The position numbers were made by a program, and so were the translations under genes. Under the pieces are notes generated by a model. The model was not told where the DNA came from and did no database searches. It saw only the letters and a program-made list of their open reading frames with translations. A stretch of DNA of 25,851 nucleotides from Paraglomus occultum (lineage: Eukaryota; Glomeromycota; Glomeromycetes; Paraglomerales; Paraglomeraceae), in assembly GCA_910592205.1 (NCBI GenBank), contig CAJVPJ010000409.1, positions 1-25,851 of the forward strand. The letters are read 5' to 3'. Of this stretch, positions 9,978 through 21,336 are shown in pieces. Every line of letters starts with the position of its first letter. Position 1 is the first letter of the stretch.

Positions 9978-10896
9978 ATGCCGTCTGTGACGTCTCTTCC
10001 AGACTACAACAAGTTTACACTTTTGTTCCAAAACTTGTATCGGGCAACATTCCTTTGGCAGTACGGCCCAATTCCAATTCCAGTATCGGTCTTTTTAGTT
10101 CACGTCCCATCCGTTATTTCTCCTTCCTCCGTCACTTCCTCCTATTCGGTCTTGATAGATGCGGGTCACAGATCCCACGTCGAATCTCTCTCCTCGGCTC
10201 TATCGACGCACCTCCAATCACATCCCGAGTTTCCTCTCAAATACGTGTTTCTGACGCATGGGCATCACGACCACACAGCCGCACTGCCGACGTTACTGCG
10301 TGCGTATCCGGAGCTTAAAGTGGTGATCGCTAGGAATGAGTATCCGTTTGTCGTCGAGGGGGAAAAGTACAGGGACTGTACTGGTGATACTTGCATATTC
10401 CAGTTGTTCAAGGGACTGGCTGAGGAGAGTAAGGTTAAAGTGGATAAGGAGTACGTGATGGTGATCGAGTCGGGGGAAGAGGAAAATACGATATTTGGAA
10501 ATGCTGTCAAGGTTGTTCGAACGAATGGGCATACTCCTGGTGAGTGGGGATGTGACGGGAGGGATTGACGCTAAACAAAAAAGTTTGCGTTTGTCCCAAT
10601 GGTTTTTTTCGCTGTACTTCAACTAAATGACCTTTTTGACAGGCTCACTCTCGTTTCTTCACATTCCATCCAATTCGCTTGTTTGTGGTGATGCTCTTAT
10701 GAATTTGGCCTTTCTGACGTCGTCGCCATCTCTATCCTTACCTGTGACAGCGTTCACAGTTTCGGTAAGCGGTGCGCGCAGTTCGATCAAACAGATATCT
10801 GAACGTCAGGATGTAGACTATGTTATGCCAGCCCATGATCTTAGCTTTGGCGGAGTGCCAATAGAAAAGGTCAGAGAGTTTGCGAGCAAGTTGTAA
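9978..10896 (+). CDS. metallo-beta-lactamase-fold hydrolase (2 exons)
   Basis: Exons 9978-10539 and 10643-10896 (intron GTGAGT...GACAG, 103 bp, phase 1) give 271 residues. The metal-binding set of the superfamily is complete: H94-x-H96-x-D98-H99 in THGHHDHTAA, H185 in NGHTPGS, D204 in VCGDALMN and H252 in MPAHD. The splice joins NGHTPG to SLSFLH and restores the usual HTPGS motif, which confirms the intron. This layout fits glyoxalase II-like and LACTB2-like hydrolases, which cleave thioester, ester or phosphodiester bonds with a di-zinc centre; the substrate cannot be read from sequence. No signal peptide is evident, so it is probably cytosolic. The start ATG (CCAATGCC) is the first in frame. 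A G-rich stretch follows the stop (10923-10944, runs GGG, GGGGG, GGGGG) and AATAAA occurs near 11187. Confidence 0.88.
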
Positions 10897-13800
10897 GAAA
10901 ACGCGCGTTTCGAGAAGGAAAAGGGAGGAGAAAGGGGGAGGGGGAGTATGTGTATGTAAAAGGTATTTTGCTCTTTATTTGTATAAGGGGTACCATGCGG
11001 TCGCGGATATAGCATATTTTTTAACCTTGGTAATGGAATGCGAATTAAGTAAAACGATTTATGGATTATATAAAGTATTATATTTACCGTTGTTGTAATC
11101 GTATTAAAGCACCTTCAAGTGACAATGTTGAATATTAATTAAAGTTGATGGCAGCCGTCATCTTGGAGTAGGTTTGGGATGAGAGAAAATAAAGCGAACG
11201 TTGCTGTAGTAGAAAGTGCATGACTTTTTCGACTTTCGAGCCCTCCGTTCGAATCAAAGATTCAAAACTCGCACAATTTTGTCGAATGGGGGGTATTAGC
11301 CGATACCGAAGGGCAATTTTTGATTTAGACCGCGTTTGACTTGATGACGCAAAATGTTCTGAAAAGTCTTCTTCATGCGGCAATCTGGTGGGATCCAAAG
11401 TAATCAATCTAACGACTCGACAACAAGGTGTAGGTTCATCAGACAGAATTTGAAGTGCTTATTATATAGGTTTGAAACACGTGAAAAAGTAATAGAAGAA
11501 AGAAGCTTGTTACACGAAGTTTTCATAGATGCACGCTGCAAAAGCAATACATGAAAATTTCATGTTGCGACGCTTCTAAACCTTAAAGGCTTGTATTTTT
11601 CAACAATACGACGTGCCACAAAATGCACGATCCAAATACTTACGAAAAAGCCATAGTCTTTCAGCTCTTAAAATAAATATTAAAATAATTTTTATTCTAA
11701 AGCAGATGTGTTCGTTGTATGTAGAGCGTCATTACTACAATATAAGACATTAATTATACTTACTAATCTCCGTGATGACACGCACATTAAATTTAACAGT
11801 CGTTTTCTCGAACCGATTTTTTCAGAGATTTCCTTAAACTCAATCGTCTAACGTTTGGATAGTTAAATTATTAATATTAGAGCAAATTATTTAGAAATAG
11901 GTTAAAGTAGATAATGCTTGCCTTTGTATTTGGCAGGGTTAATCGAGTAAACAATAACAGAAGGCATATGACCATTATTATCGCGTGGTTGGTAGACATA
12001 TTTAGTAATAAATGAAAGGAAAGTATAAAGTAAGCTATCTATCACCGATTATACACAATTAAACAATGAAATCGAAAAGACGAACCAACAATGACCAATA
12101 GACAAACAAACAAATAAACAAATAAACACCTGCCCAATGAGTGGCTTAACTGATCGCAGGGCTTGCGCTAATCTGATGTAAGATATGTAATGAGAAAGAA
12201 GGAGTAATTATTAGCCCTAATTGTTATTGCATGTATGTCTGACGTCAATTTATTACTATATTGAAACAGACCATGAACAGTATCTTGGCTTGGCAAGTTC
12301 TTCATAACCTAAAAAATTGTGTGACAATCCATTATCTTAATGCCTCAATGGCACTAAAGTAACGGGTATGCATTCAACGTTTTATCAGTAATAATGGCTT
12401 ACTATACATGCCATCACAGACTTTGCATGCGGAACACCTGCCGTAATCGAAAGCGTAAGGCTAAAATCTTTGTTGTCGGCTGTGCAGTAATGACTGTAGA
12501 TGTCTTTCTCTTCATCACCGTCCCGCATATAAACATCGTCAAAAGACGACAAAAATTTTTCGGAAAAAATTTGCTTGCACAGCCTCCACTAACAGCGCAC
12601 ACACCACCGAGTCCAATCCCTTCGATCAACCTTTTTTTTTTTGCAAGGCGTTTGCAAATCTGTAATTCAATCGCATGTGATTTTTTTTAAAACGGGTAAA
12701 AGAAGATGCGTGGAAAGCATTTCGCGATGTATAAATTAACTCTCTCTACCATTAGGCATGATTGTTGGGGGCTGATTTTTTGATGTTCTGTTTCAGAAAC
12801 GTAAATGACTGAAAGTTGTTCAACTAAAAAAAGTAACTGTTTGTGGTGCGGGCGAATTTCGACAGAAGTTTCAACCTTTAATTCGTGACACACTGTATCA
12901 AAGTCCTAAGAGTATAAAAGAGGTGTGTGCGTTCACAGTATTGAAATCAAATTGTTATGCAAAAGCAATTACTAATAACCAGCCGATATGGCAGACATGT
13001 ATGTAAAAGCATACAGTAACATGACTTGCTTGACAAGCAGCAGCAACTTGTGAAAAATATAATGAAAAGATACCGGATTGACATTTCTTTGGGGTTACTG
13101 TCGCGAGAATTCAAGAATGGCGTAAATTAAAACAAGCTTCTTCTCTGTTTATACGACAAAGCGGGCGGACCGAGCGCTTTTTTTTTTTTGCCTTTATAAT
13201 TAGCAGGATGAAGAATTATTAGTATATTGTTACTTGAATGTTATATTCTACAATAGACGTAGTAAAGTGTCAACTTACGCACCAAAGTTATGTTAGAACT
13301 TGGTTTTAGTTAGTTCAAGCGTCCTTCTCATTTCGAGAAAAAAAAACTCTCTCTCTTCCCCTCTTATTCCCTTGATATCAAATATTGTCCTCACTCGAAA
13401 CAATTTCTAGGCATAACTAACTACCCTTAAAATTATGCCTTGCTGAAACGAGGGGGCCCATTACGCTCACTACATTAGGGTAACTCATAGTAAAGCACAA
13501 TGTTGCATATTTCACATGCTTTGATGCAACACAAACCATTAAATATTATCCAAGCCACAATTATCACACAAGCGAGAAAAAAAAAAGTGTCATCGACTAA
13601 TTATATAAAAACCTGCCACCAACTTGTAGATAAATAACAGCCATCGTACTTCAAACAGCGTCTCGTATATATAAACAAACTTATATAAAAGTTGTTTTCC
13701 CCCTTCAGATCATTCACGATAAGGTTTAATGTGTGTATATTTAAATAAATAAAGAAGCTAGGTCATGTGGGGCCTTGCTTGTTATCACAAATATCATAAT

Positions 13801-15337
13801 ATTATATCAATATAAAAACGTTTGTTCTCATGAATAAGTATCAACTACGTTGCACATACACAAATATCTCAAATCGCGCTATCAGCGAATCTAGATTACG
13901 CAAAATCTTTCTGTTTATCCGTGTGGATAAATAACATTGCATTGTTATTCACAGAATTAGTTGTTAATTTTATGAGCAAGAACAATATTAACAGTCACAT
14001 AAATGAATTGCCATATTTTGCCACATGCATATGTTTCGTATTTAGCCGTAATTAGGTTAAAAGTAGGTTAAAAATAAATTAAACTTTATCTTATGGCGCT
14101 AGGTATACAGTGGAACCCCGCATATATTAACAATAGAACCTACTTGCAGCAACTTAACTTAATACTCTGTATCAGCTTTCATTGTAATAAATTATTTTCT
14201 TTGTCTTTTTGTCCGAACAATCATCATCGAAAGTTATTGTTATGAGTGTAAAGAATAGAATAAACAAACAATGATATCGGTTCTAACAAAGAATTATCAG
14301 GTGTGAGGATAAGAGCAAAGGGGGGGGGAGTGAAAATAAATTGCCGGACCAAACTTTAAAATGCGTATAGTATATGATTCCATTGTTGTGTTTGATGCAT
14401 CCAATGCGCATGATAGCTAATAGAACATTCAATCAAAATTCGTCCGTTGGCGACGACAATGTAGTTTATACTTATATAGCAATTTATATAAGGCAATACA
14501 AAAAATAAATATTTGTTCAGAAAAACTGAATAAGAAATCATAAATTTTATTTGCAGCCCTTACATCGATATATTGATCAATTGAGATATTGTTGTTTTTA
14601 GGTCATGCGCTCGTAAGAAGTTATAGCCCCTGAAACATAACAAGGATACGTAAAGTAAATCATGGACACTTCGCCATTTTCTTTACCTAGAAAAAAAAAG
14701 CTATTTAAAAGTGTGCTGACAGTTCCGTGAGTTTTTTATCAGTGCGTGCAGAACAACCAACGCATTAAAACACACACTGCCATTCATATTTAAAAAACTC
14801 ACATCTAACTGACCGTAAACACCGTCTTAACGTCTATACAAGAATTATCTTTTTAATCGAAACTGAAACAAACACCGGCGTTTGAAACAACTATCGTCAG
14901 TCGGACGCTTTTCTTCTCGTTGGATATAACAACACTTCAACTGTACGTGGTTAAATGTGCTCACCCTACCAAACGCTTGCTCTCATGGCATACGGCATGA
15001 ATAGACGTTCATTCTTCTTACGAACCTCTACCAAACGTTCACGATTCTTCTTTTGGACTTTTTTTTTTCTTCCTAAGAACCCCTACACTACACTACTTCT
15101 TTCGTACACTAATTTGCATACTTGCATAATATTACAAACTACATTCACACCTTGATTTGTCATTGTTTGTATAATGTTTGACTTTATACATGTTTATTTA
15201 TACACGTAATTTTGTCCTTGTGTCATATTGTCAACTATGTTCATACCACACAAATTGCCTCATTTCACAATCCAAGTTATCCGATTTCTGTACACCCTTT
15301 CTTTAAAAATTATATATGCCATATATGGTAGGGTTAA
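10897..15337. other. gene-poor stretch, about 4.4 kb
   Basis: After the 3' flank of the hydrolase gene the sequence is AT-rich, with A/T runs and short CT stretches (about 13347-13362). The longest frames (11135-11407 minus, 12394-12690 plus, 14356-14541 minus, 14955-15155 plus) show no motif, no paralogue in the window and no obvious splice partners. No tRNA A/B-box pair or other RNA gene was recognised by eye. Confidence 0.4.
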
Positions 15338-15553
15338 TTTTTTACACAAAGAGTACGCATTGGCCAACAAGACATTAACATTGCAGACTGGCTTGACCAC
15401 AATGCAATACAGATAAGATTTCAAAGACTTTCCATTCGTGAGAGTCATTCGACTTACCAATGTCATAGGATTTTACCTACACTTGAACGGAATGGATTAT
15501 CAATCAATCGACAAGACGCAGATGTGATCGCTATCGATGACGACAAGTTTTAA
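15338..15553 (+). other. possible coding fragment lacking a start codon
   Basis: One frame is open for 71 codons from just after a TAA at 15335 to a TAA at 15551, and reads like protein with charged and hydrophilic residues: IGQQDINIADWLDHNA near the start and an acidic end (DADVIAIDDDKF). There is no ATG near the beginning, so it would have to be a terminal exon or a relic. An overlapping frame on the same strand (15228-15416) looks less protein-like. I do not recognise the family. Confidence 0.25.
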
Positions 15554-15610
15554 TTTGGAACTCGGTTTGCTTGCTTATACGATTGCCCCATGACTTCAAT
15601 TAAATGTCAT

Positions 15611-15826
15611 TGCACGGGCTATACTCATCATCCCACCCCCCTTCCCGCCCGGCCCTCCCCACACGGTCCCTGCACGGGCTATACTCATCCATCATTGGAT
15701 GAGCTTGGCATACATAAAAATTGTCTCCCGACTAATTCAAGCGTCACTACAGGGGTTATACTCAATGGATAGGTCCCCGACAAATACAACATTGCACGGG
15801 CTATACTCATCTTTCATTGGATGAGT
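15611..15826. repeat. dispersed short repeat TGCACGGGCTATACTCATC with hairpins
   Basis: The 18-19 base string TGCACGGGCTATACTCATC occurs at 15611, 15671 and 15793, with a diverged version (ACAGGGGTTATACTCAATGG) at about 15749. The first two are 60 bp apart. In the second copy the string runs into a perfect inverted repeat (CTCATCCA, TCAT loop, TGGATGAG; 15684-15703). The last copy has a shorter stem (CTCATC/GATGAG, 15806-15825). A C-rich block lies between the first two (about 15629-15669), markedly more GC-rich than the surroundings. Confidence 0.7.
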
Positions 15827-16528
15827 ACAATAAACAATGGTCCGCCGTTCGCTTTATCAACTATCGCGAGGGAACTTTTATTCACTCTATCAACAAACCA
15901 TGCACGACGAATACCGTACCCACAAAACAACGCCGGTGAGGGCGTTTTTCAGAATGCTGACCGACATTACGAGTCGGTATGCGGCGTTGGTGGCTTCGAC
16001 AGTATATCGCGAGGAACTTTTATTGGCTTCGACAGTAACTGCCACGGTTATCACACCGCCGCAAACAATGACTATAGGGGGACAAGTATATCATCTGTCC
16101 ACGTTGATAACGGTCATGTCTCTACTTGTCTGGCGATCCCATCCTGCTGGCCTGGCGAAACAACAAATGATGACATCTTCGACCACTCTAACAATAAGAA
16201 GTTCCGATAACGGCATCAGCATCGTCGCCACAGGAAATAGAGACTTTGGGTACTTTCGGCGAAATGATTCTGGAGTTATACAAAAATGACCCAGAAGGTT
16301 GTTTTATTACCGACATCTGACGGTCTAAGACGGGATGGACGAAAAATGAGGAAATCTGACGCTTTCTCCGTAACCATGACCACTCTTCCTCCACATATTA
16401 AAGGCAATATCACAACACGAGACATTCGACTGGCCAATGTCATGGTTCGGCTGGCCGCCGGGAGACGGTCAATATGGGAGGAATTGGACATAACGAGGGG
16501 TCGTTGTAATAAAATAGTATATTTTTAG
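15821..16528 (+). other. GC-richer island with overlapping open frames, coding status unclear
   Basis: Three open frames overlap on the plus strand: 15821-16210 (129 codons), 15837-16289 (150 codons, different frame, ATG start) and 16286-16528 (80 codons, starting before the second one stops). Minus-strand frames also exist at 16188-16491. None has a motif I can name. Base composition is clearly higher in G+C than the flanks, which itself lengthens open frames. A 14-base direct repeat (TGGCTTCGACAGTA) at 15991 and 16024, and TATCGCGAG(G)GAACTTTTATT at 15863 and 16004, show local duplication. It could be a short fast-evolving gene, a relic or an inserted element. Confidence 0.3.
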
Positions 16529-16640
16529 AGGAATACGTTATAAAATGCTCCCTTACGAAATTTGTGCACAAATTTAGAAGAATATGCTTTAAAATGTTTC
16601 CCTACGAAATCTTTACAGCAATTTTGGAGGAATACGCTAA
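16528..16640. repeat. tandem repeat, about 50-bp period, 2.3 copies
   Basis: Copies begin at 16528, 16577 and 16627, each with GA[AG]GAATA[CT]G followed by [GT][TC]TA.AAAATG, then CCCT(T)ACGAAAT and a tail ending AATTT[AT][GA]. The third copy is cut short after GAGGAATACGCTAA. Noncoding by appearance. Confidence 0.65.
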
Positions 16641-17077
16641 CTGTCATTGACAAATAACTTCACTTAATATTTACAAACTGTATTTAACTAGCAATAAATA
16701 AAATTTTATCAGTTAACTTAATATCCAGTCTATATAACCGATTATGATTATCACGAGCTGACATTGATCATGGCATGTATTCGATTGTCAGGTTTTGCGT
16801 CGTCGTCGATAGCATTTTGATTGTCGATCAAATTTTCGTTTACAACACATGGTCAAATAATTCTTGAGCATTAGGGCATTGCATTGAAGCGACATTATAG
16901 TTATCTACGGCAATGAAGGTACGATCTAAAGAGTACGTTTGACTGACATGTCCGTATTTGGTAAGCGCGAGATTTGAACTGTAGAGATGCGCGATGACAT
17001 CATAGATAAAATGAAAAAATCAACCGCAACACTCTTTTTCAATTCTCTTCTCGTTCAACATATCCATCAGCATTTAG
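16641..17077. other. intergenic, 5' flank of the hamartin gene
   Basis: AT-rich with no gene seen. It ends with the likely promoter and 5' leader of the hamartin gene, including a pyrimidine-rich segment just before the start (about 17030-17055, TTTTTCAATTCTCTTCTCG). No specific promoter motif can be assigned. Confidence 0.35.
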
Positions 17078-20000
17078 ATGTCCAGCTTGTCTGACCTGTT
17101 AAAACAAATTCAGTCAACACTCACTACTTCTACTCCCAGTCTTCAAGAAACGCTCAACTCGATAGATTCTTTCGCTTCTACGCTCTCCACGCATTCCAAT
17201 CCACCCCTCGAGCGTGATCGTCATGATCGCCTATGCAACGAGCTGACATCAATTTACAAAAACATTCACGATTCAAACAAGATATTACCATTCTTTCAAA
17301 TTCTGCATGCTCTGCTTCCTATTCTCACTCCCGACGTGATAATCACAAAATGGTGGGATAACGTTCTGAGTCCGATATTGCAATCTCAAGGGCATACCAA
17401 GGACATTGTCGAAGAAACTAAAAAGATTGTTATCGATTCTATGACTGGAGAAGGAACGAAAGTGGGCAAATTTGTAGAATGCATTACGGAGAGGTATCTT
17501 GAGGAGAGTGCGATGGAAGGCAATGCTGTTGGGGAGGAGGATAGCGGTGGAGAAAAAAGGGAAGAGAGTAGGAGATTCTGGTTTAGAAATCTTGAAAGTC
17601 TTTTGAGAGGATTTGGGAGTGTTAGAACAAAGGTAAGGGCAACAGAGTGTATGGGCCCGATTGTTTGAACACGTGTTTTTTTGGAAAGATGTCGATGAGA
17701 AATGTTTTCTTCCAGAGAGGTGATTGTGATTGCGCTTTGCTGATTTCTTCTCATGTATTCATTATCTTTACGTAATAGAACTTTTTCACACTTTTAAACA
17801 AATACTTTTTGGAGAAAAAGACTCGCCTTCAAGTGTTGACACTTCTTGGAATATTTATAAGACAGCAGGTGCGTGTTTTTTTTTCTTACGTGATTTACGA
17901 TAATCATCACAGAAACGTTAATTCCTATTTTTTTTTTCCCCCACAGGCTATCAATATTCATCAGATTCTTGAAACGTCTTTGCTCGAATCAATTCTAACT
18001 TCTCTCCAGGTATTTGGCAATTACTCGCACTGATGTAAAGTACGCCATCCCCGATATATGTTTAATTAATCACTTTTAAAATTGTTGCTATTTATATATG
18101 CATCTTCAATTCCAATGCTTGTTTCTTCTTTTCTTTTTCTTATTCTCATTTTGCAGATAGACTCCTCGACAACCCTTCTCTCTCTCTCTCTTACAACCCT
18201 AATAATGCTTATGCCTCACATTTCTACTTCCGTAGTAGAAAATCTTCCTCAACTTTATAGCGTATTTGTGAGAATACTTTGTTGGGATAAACTGACTCGG
18301 CATGTCGATATCGATTTTGGGAATGATGATGTCGAAGATCAAATTGAAAGGATAAGTTATAGAATTGATGATGATGAGGAAACCTTGAATGCAGAAAGAA
18401 ATCGTGATAACATTGACTGGCAGAGGTTTGGTAAGTTACTGAATGGGATGAGGAAGGTGAAAGAGGAGGGAGGACGAGGGTTGGGTGGATAAATAGGGAG
18501 AGGCAGGTCTGTTCCTTTTAGTGGTACAAATGAGTGCCTATGCACACCATATCGTGTCGAGATTTTTAAAATATTGCAACAACTTGCCTGTTCAAAAAAT
18601 AGATTCAAGTTTCGATACTGCTCCTTCAACTCCACCGAATTGTCTACCATTATTCACGTTTCTGTATGGCATGTTTCCATGCAATACCGTAAAGTTTCTA
18701 CGAGATCCCAGAAGATGGTTTGCAGAAATGAATTACACGCCACTATATGAACAAATTGATGAAAACATAATTCGATCGCGCAGTCTGGTAAATATATATT
18801 TTGAAAGTAGAATTTCTTTTATCATTACGTTCTTTTTATCCTAACTCTGGCTTTCCCCATTAACCAATTCCCGTGCCCCCATAGCCACTTTTCCGTCGTC
18901 ATACAATTCACCCGAAACTTATTCTTAACGATTGTGAACGCGAACTGTCCGATACTTCTCGCTGGAAGAAACTAGAACCCGCCGAGGTAGTGGCCGAGTG
19001 CGTTAGCTATGATATCGAAAACACGGGCGGAGTTATTAGGAAAATTACCGAAATTGACCACAAGAAAGGTGATAGCGAGGATGGTGGTGATGATGATGCT
19101 GATGATGATGAAAAGGAGGAAGGAGACGGTAATAAAGTGAGGAAATTGTCGCAGGCGATATCGATGCAGGATATTATTGGAATTCATCAAGCTTTAAAGA
19201 GTGGTGCTGACATTGTTGTTGGCGATGATCCATGGGTAAGTAAAACAAACACGAAAATGTCCCAAGATTGTTGTTACACACTTGCTTGTTTTCGATTTTT
19301 TTTAACCCAATTTTTTTTTTTCAAAAGTCATCAACGATCTTTGCTCCTCTTGTCCCACCCTATGAACAATCGTCGCTACCTCTTTCTCCTCCTTTGCGCC
19401 CATCGACAAACACGCAAGCCAAAATATCCTTCCTGCAACGCGAAATAATGCTCCTCCGCAACGAACTCAACTTTGAACTCTATCTCAAACAACAACATCT
19501 TCAACACATTGGTAGACTGCATCACGATCATGTCGTTGACGCAAGCGTCGAAGCAGAACGACAGAACTTGCATCGTACGTGCAAAATGTTGAGGACTCAA
19601 ATAAAACAAACGCAAGATGCATTGGATAAACAGAGAAGCGAGATGCAAAGTTCAAGGAAGAAGCAAGTAGAGTGGGAGAATGAACTGAATGCAAGGATAA
19701 AAAAATTCAGGGAGGAGAGGAAGGAATGGGAGAACAAGGTGAAAACTTGTCAAAATCAGGTGGACGATGCAAAGACTGCGAATAAGCTAATCAGGGAAGA
19801 GTTGGATAAGGCGCGGGATAGGTGAGTTGGGCTTGCTGTAATTGAGTAGCGATGCATTGTTACAAGCAAGTATATCAGATTAATTCGTAGCTTGATTAAT
19901 GACGGCTATATTTATTTGACATTAATGGGAAATAGAGTTTTTAAGCTTGAGACTGAACAAGAAACTCGCAAAGCCGAGCTTACCAAACTGTCCGAGTATG

Positions 20001-20842
20001 AAAGTCAAATAGACCGACTAGCGAAGAAGCTACTAAACTGGTAATCATTTAACCTTTTTAAAGGAAGAAATTGTATAATCACTACTTTTTATTTCATCTG
20101 ATTGATTTTATTCTTTTGCTACATTCACTCAATTTAGGCAAAACAAATCAAAAGAATTCCAAGAACAAGAGTGGGAAATAGAAAAGCTAGTCGCTCAAGC
20201 GAAAAAGATGGAAGTAGTTAGTGAGACTAACGAGCAAGTAATGCGCCAATTGAACGAGACTATTAGGTATTGAATTGGTGGTCGTTTATGAAACAGCGAT
20301 TGCGAACGTGACGCAGACTATTAAATAATGTTCTCGTTTACTATAGCACTCAATCGCAGATAATTGATGATCTTAAAGCCAAGTTACAGCAACAAAAGAC
20401 TACCAACAAGCAGGATGAGAGGCAGGTGTGTGATTCGTAATAATAATTTTCGGCAGCAGAACTTTTTATCGGGTCGTCGAGCACAAGAAGTGATCGATAT
20501 GCTTTTGATATTCCACGACAAGTATCTCATATAACTACGCACGATACTATTTGCATCTCTTTTTTCCTTACGATAATTCAAAAGGGTTTATGGGTCATTG
20601 AGCGAGAAACACGTGCTGCTAGAGAATATGCGAAAGTGTCGCAATCATACGACTTGGCTCGAAAACGCAACGAAGAACTCGAGGTACACTTTTGCACGCA
20701 CTTATCGCATCGCCCATATATTATCGATACTGATCACGCTGATCGTTTGCATTTATTTTTATAGGGTACAGTACTGGAGTTGAAGGCCAAGATTGAGATG
20801 ATGAGTAAACCATCACTGCCTCAACCGCCTGAAGACGATTAA
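17078..20842 (+). CDS. TSC1: hamartin (TSC1), 13 exons
   Basis: Hamartin is the scaffold that stabilises tuberin (TSC2) in the complex that inactivates the Rheb GTPase and so restrains TORC1 signalling. Exons: 17078-17632, 17716-17754, 17815-17868, 17947-18009, 18157-18430, 18522-18787, 18885-19235, 19328-19821, 19936-20040, 20138-20266, 20347-20425, 20585-20683, 20765-20842. They join in consistent phases to 861 residues, near the S. pombe length and shorter than human. Family signatures: RLQVLTLLGIFIRQQ (about 202-216), LIMLMPHI (252-259) and LCWDKL in the helical N-terminal core, LFTFLYGMFPCN then FLRDP (372-391), HP.LIL and RWKKLEPAEVVAE (about 426-455), and a long C-terminal coiled coil (about 566-850) beginning FLQREIMLLRNELNFE. 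An acidic, low-complexity insert (Asp/Glu/Gly, residues about 480-498) separates core and coiled coil. The 39-bp exon 2 is the weakest exon call; the last exons rest on phase and coiled-coil continuity. Confidence 0.88.
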
Positions 20843-20906
20843 AATAATCAAATAACGCTGGTAACCGCAACAACAAACAAACCAGCCAAAGTGTTATCTT
20901 AACTAG

Positions 20907-21297
20907 AACAGGCTTGGGCGGAAAGAGAATTCTGAGAGAAACCGCAAATTTCAGACTAGATGCATCCGAATAGCTAACAAAGTTCTTAACGAAGAATCTA
21001 TTACCGAATATCGCCCTCCTTTCTTGAACGGATTAGAGCTTGATGCCGTCTTCCAAAAATATCGAACCACATCGGAGGCGCAACGGGCTCAACGTCGGCT
21101 TCATAACACTTGTTGGTACAAGGTGTTAAAAAACTCGAAGATATCATTAATCGAGATCGGCAAAAAAGATGCATATGTCTGGACAATGAAACCTTCCTTT
21201 GCGAGGTGTGGCATGATGAAAAACCGGGAATTGTTATTCCTAGGAAAATCAAAAATATTCAGGAGTTTATTAATAAACAGCATTTCCAAACTTGATG
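20907..21297 (+). pseudogene. relic of a zinc-ribbon/endonuclease-like family (PD-(D/E)XK type)
   Basis: The stretch reads CIRIANKVLNEE, then RPPFLNGLELDAVF, then EAQRAQRRLHNTCWYK in one frame (about 20961-21122). It continues in another as VKKLEDIINRDRQKRCICLD, then LCEVWHDEKPGIVIPRKI, ending with TGA at 21293-21295. The order matches a large family in arbuscular mycorrhizal fungi in which zinc-ribbon repeats precede a VSR-like restriction-endonuclease fold: [RP]-x-FLNGLELD, then E-x-QG-x-QH, then an R-D-x-x-K-x-x-L-C helix and a strand. A one-base frameshift near 21120 breaks the frame, the usual QG.QH is QR.QR, and the zinc-ribbon part upstream is missing, so it is not functional. It starts about 65 bp after the hamartin stop. 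Confidence 0.6.
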
Positions 21298-21336
21298 TAA
21301 TTCAATTTGTTGTATCAAATCATGTAATAATCATTT

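Noticed and set aside
10055-10318. Second plus-strand frame of 87 codons inside the hydrolase exon
   Set aside because: Out-of-frame overlap with a well supported coding exon; no motif of its own.
10265-10622. Open frames on the minus strand opposite the metallo-beta-lactamase-fold gene
   Set aside because: They are antisense to exon 1, whose complete metal-binding motifs prove the plus-strand frame.
11135-11407. 90-codon minus-strand frame downstream of the hydrolase gene
   Set aside because: Begins at TTG with no early ATG, no recognisable motif, and lies in the 3' flank.
12394-12690. 98-codon plus-strand frame with a Cys/Arg-rich start and a hydrophobic patch
   Set aside because: Ends in low-complexity T-rich DNA, has no motif and no splice partners; opposite-strand frame equally open.
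17386-17754. 122-codon minus-strand frame
   Set aside because: Antisense to hamartin exons 1-2; Ser/Pro/Leu-rich composition typical of the reverse of a coding exon.
19376-19694. Minus-strand frames within the hamartin coiled-coil exon
   Set aside because: Antisense shadows of exon 8.
20598-20783. 61-codon plus-strand frame overlapping the end of the hamartin gene
   Set aside because: Different frame from the exon at 20585-20683, which joins its neighbours in phase and continues the coiled coil.
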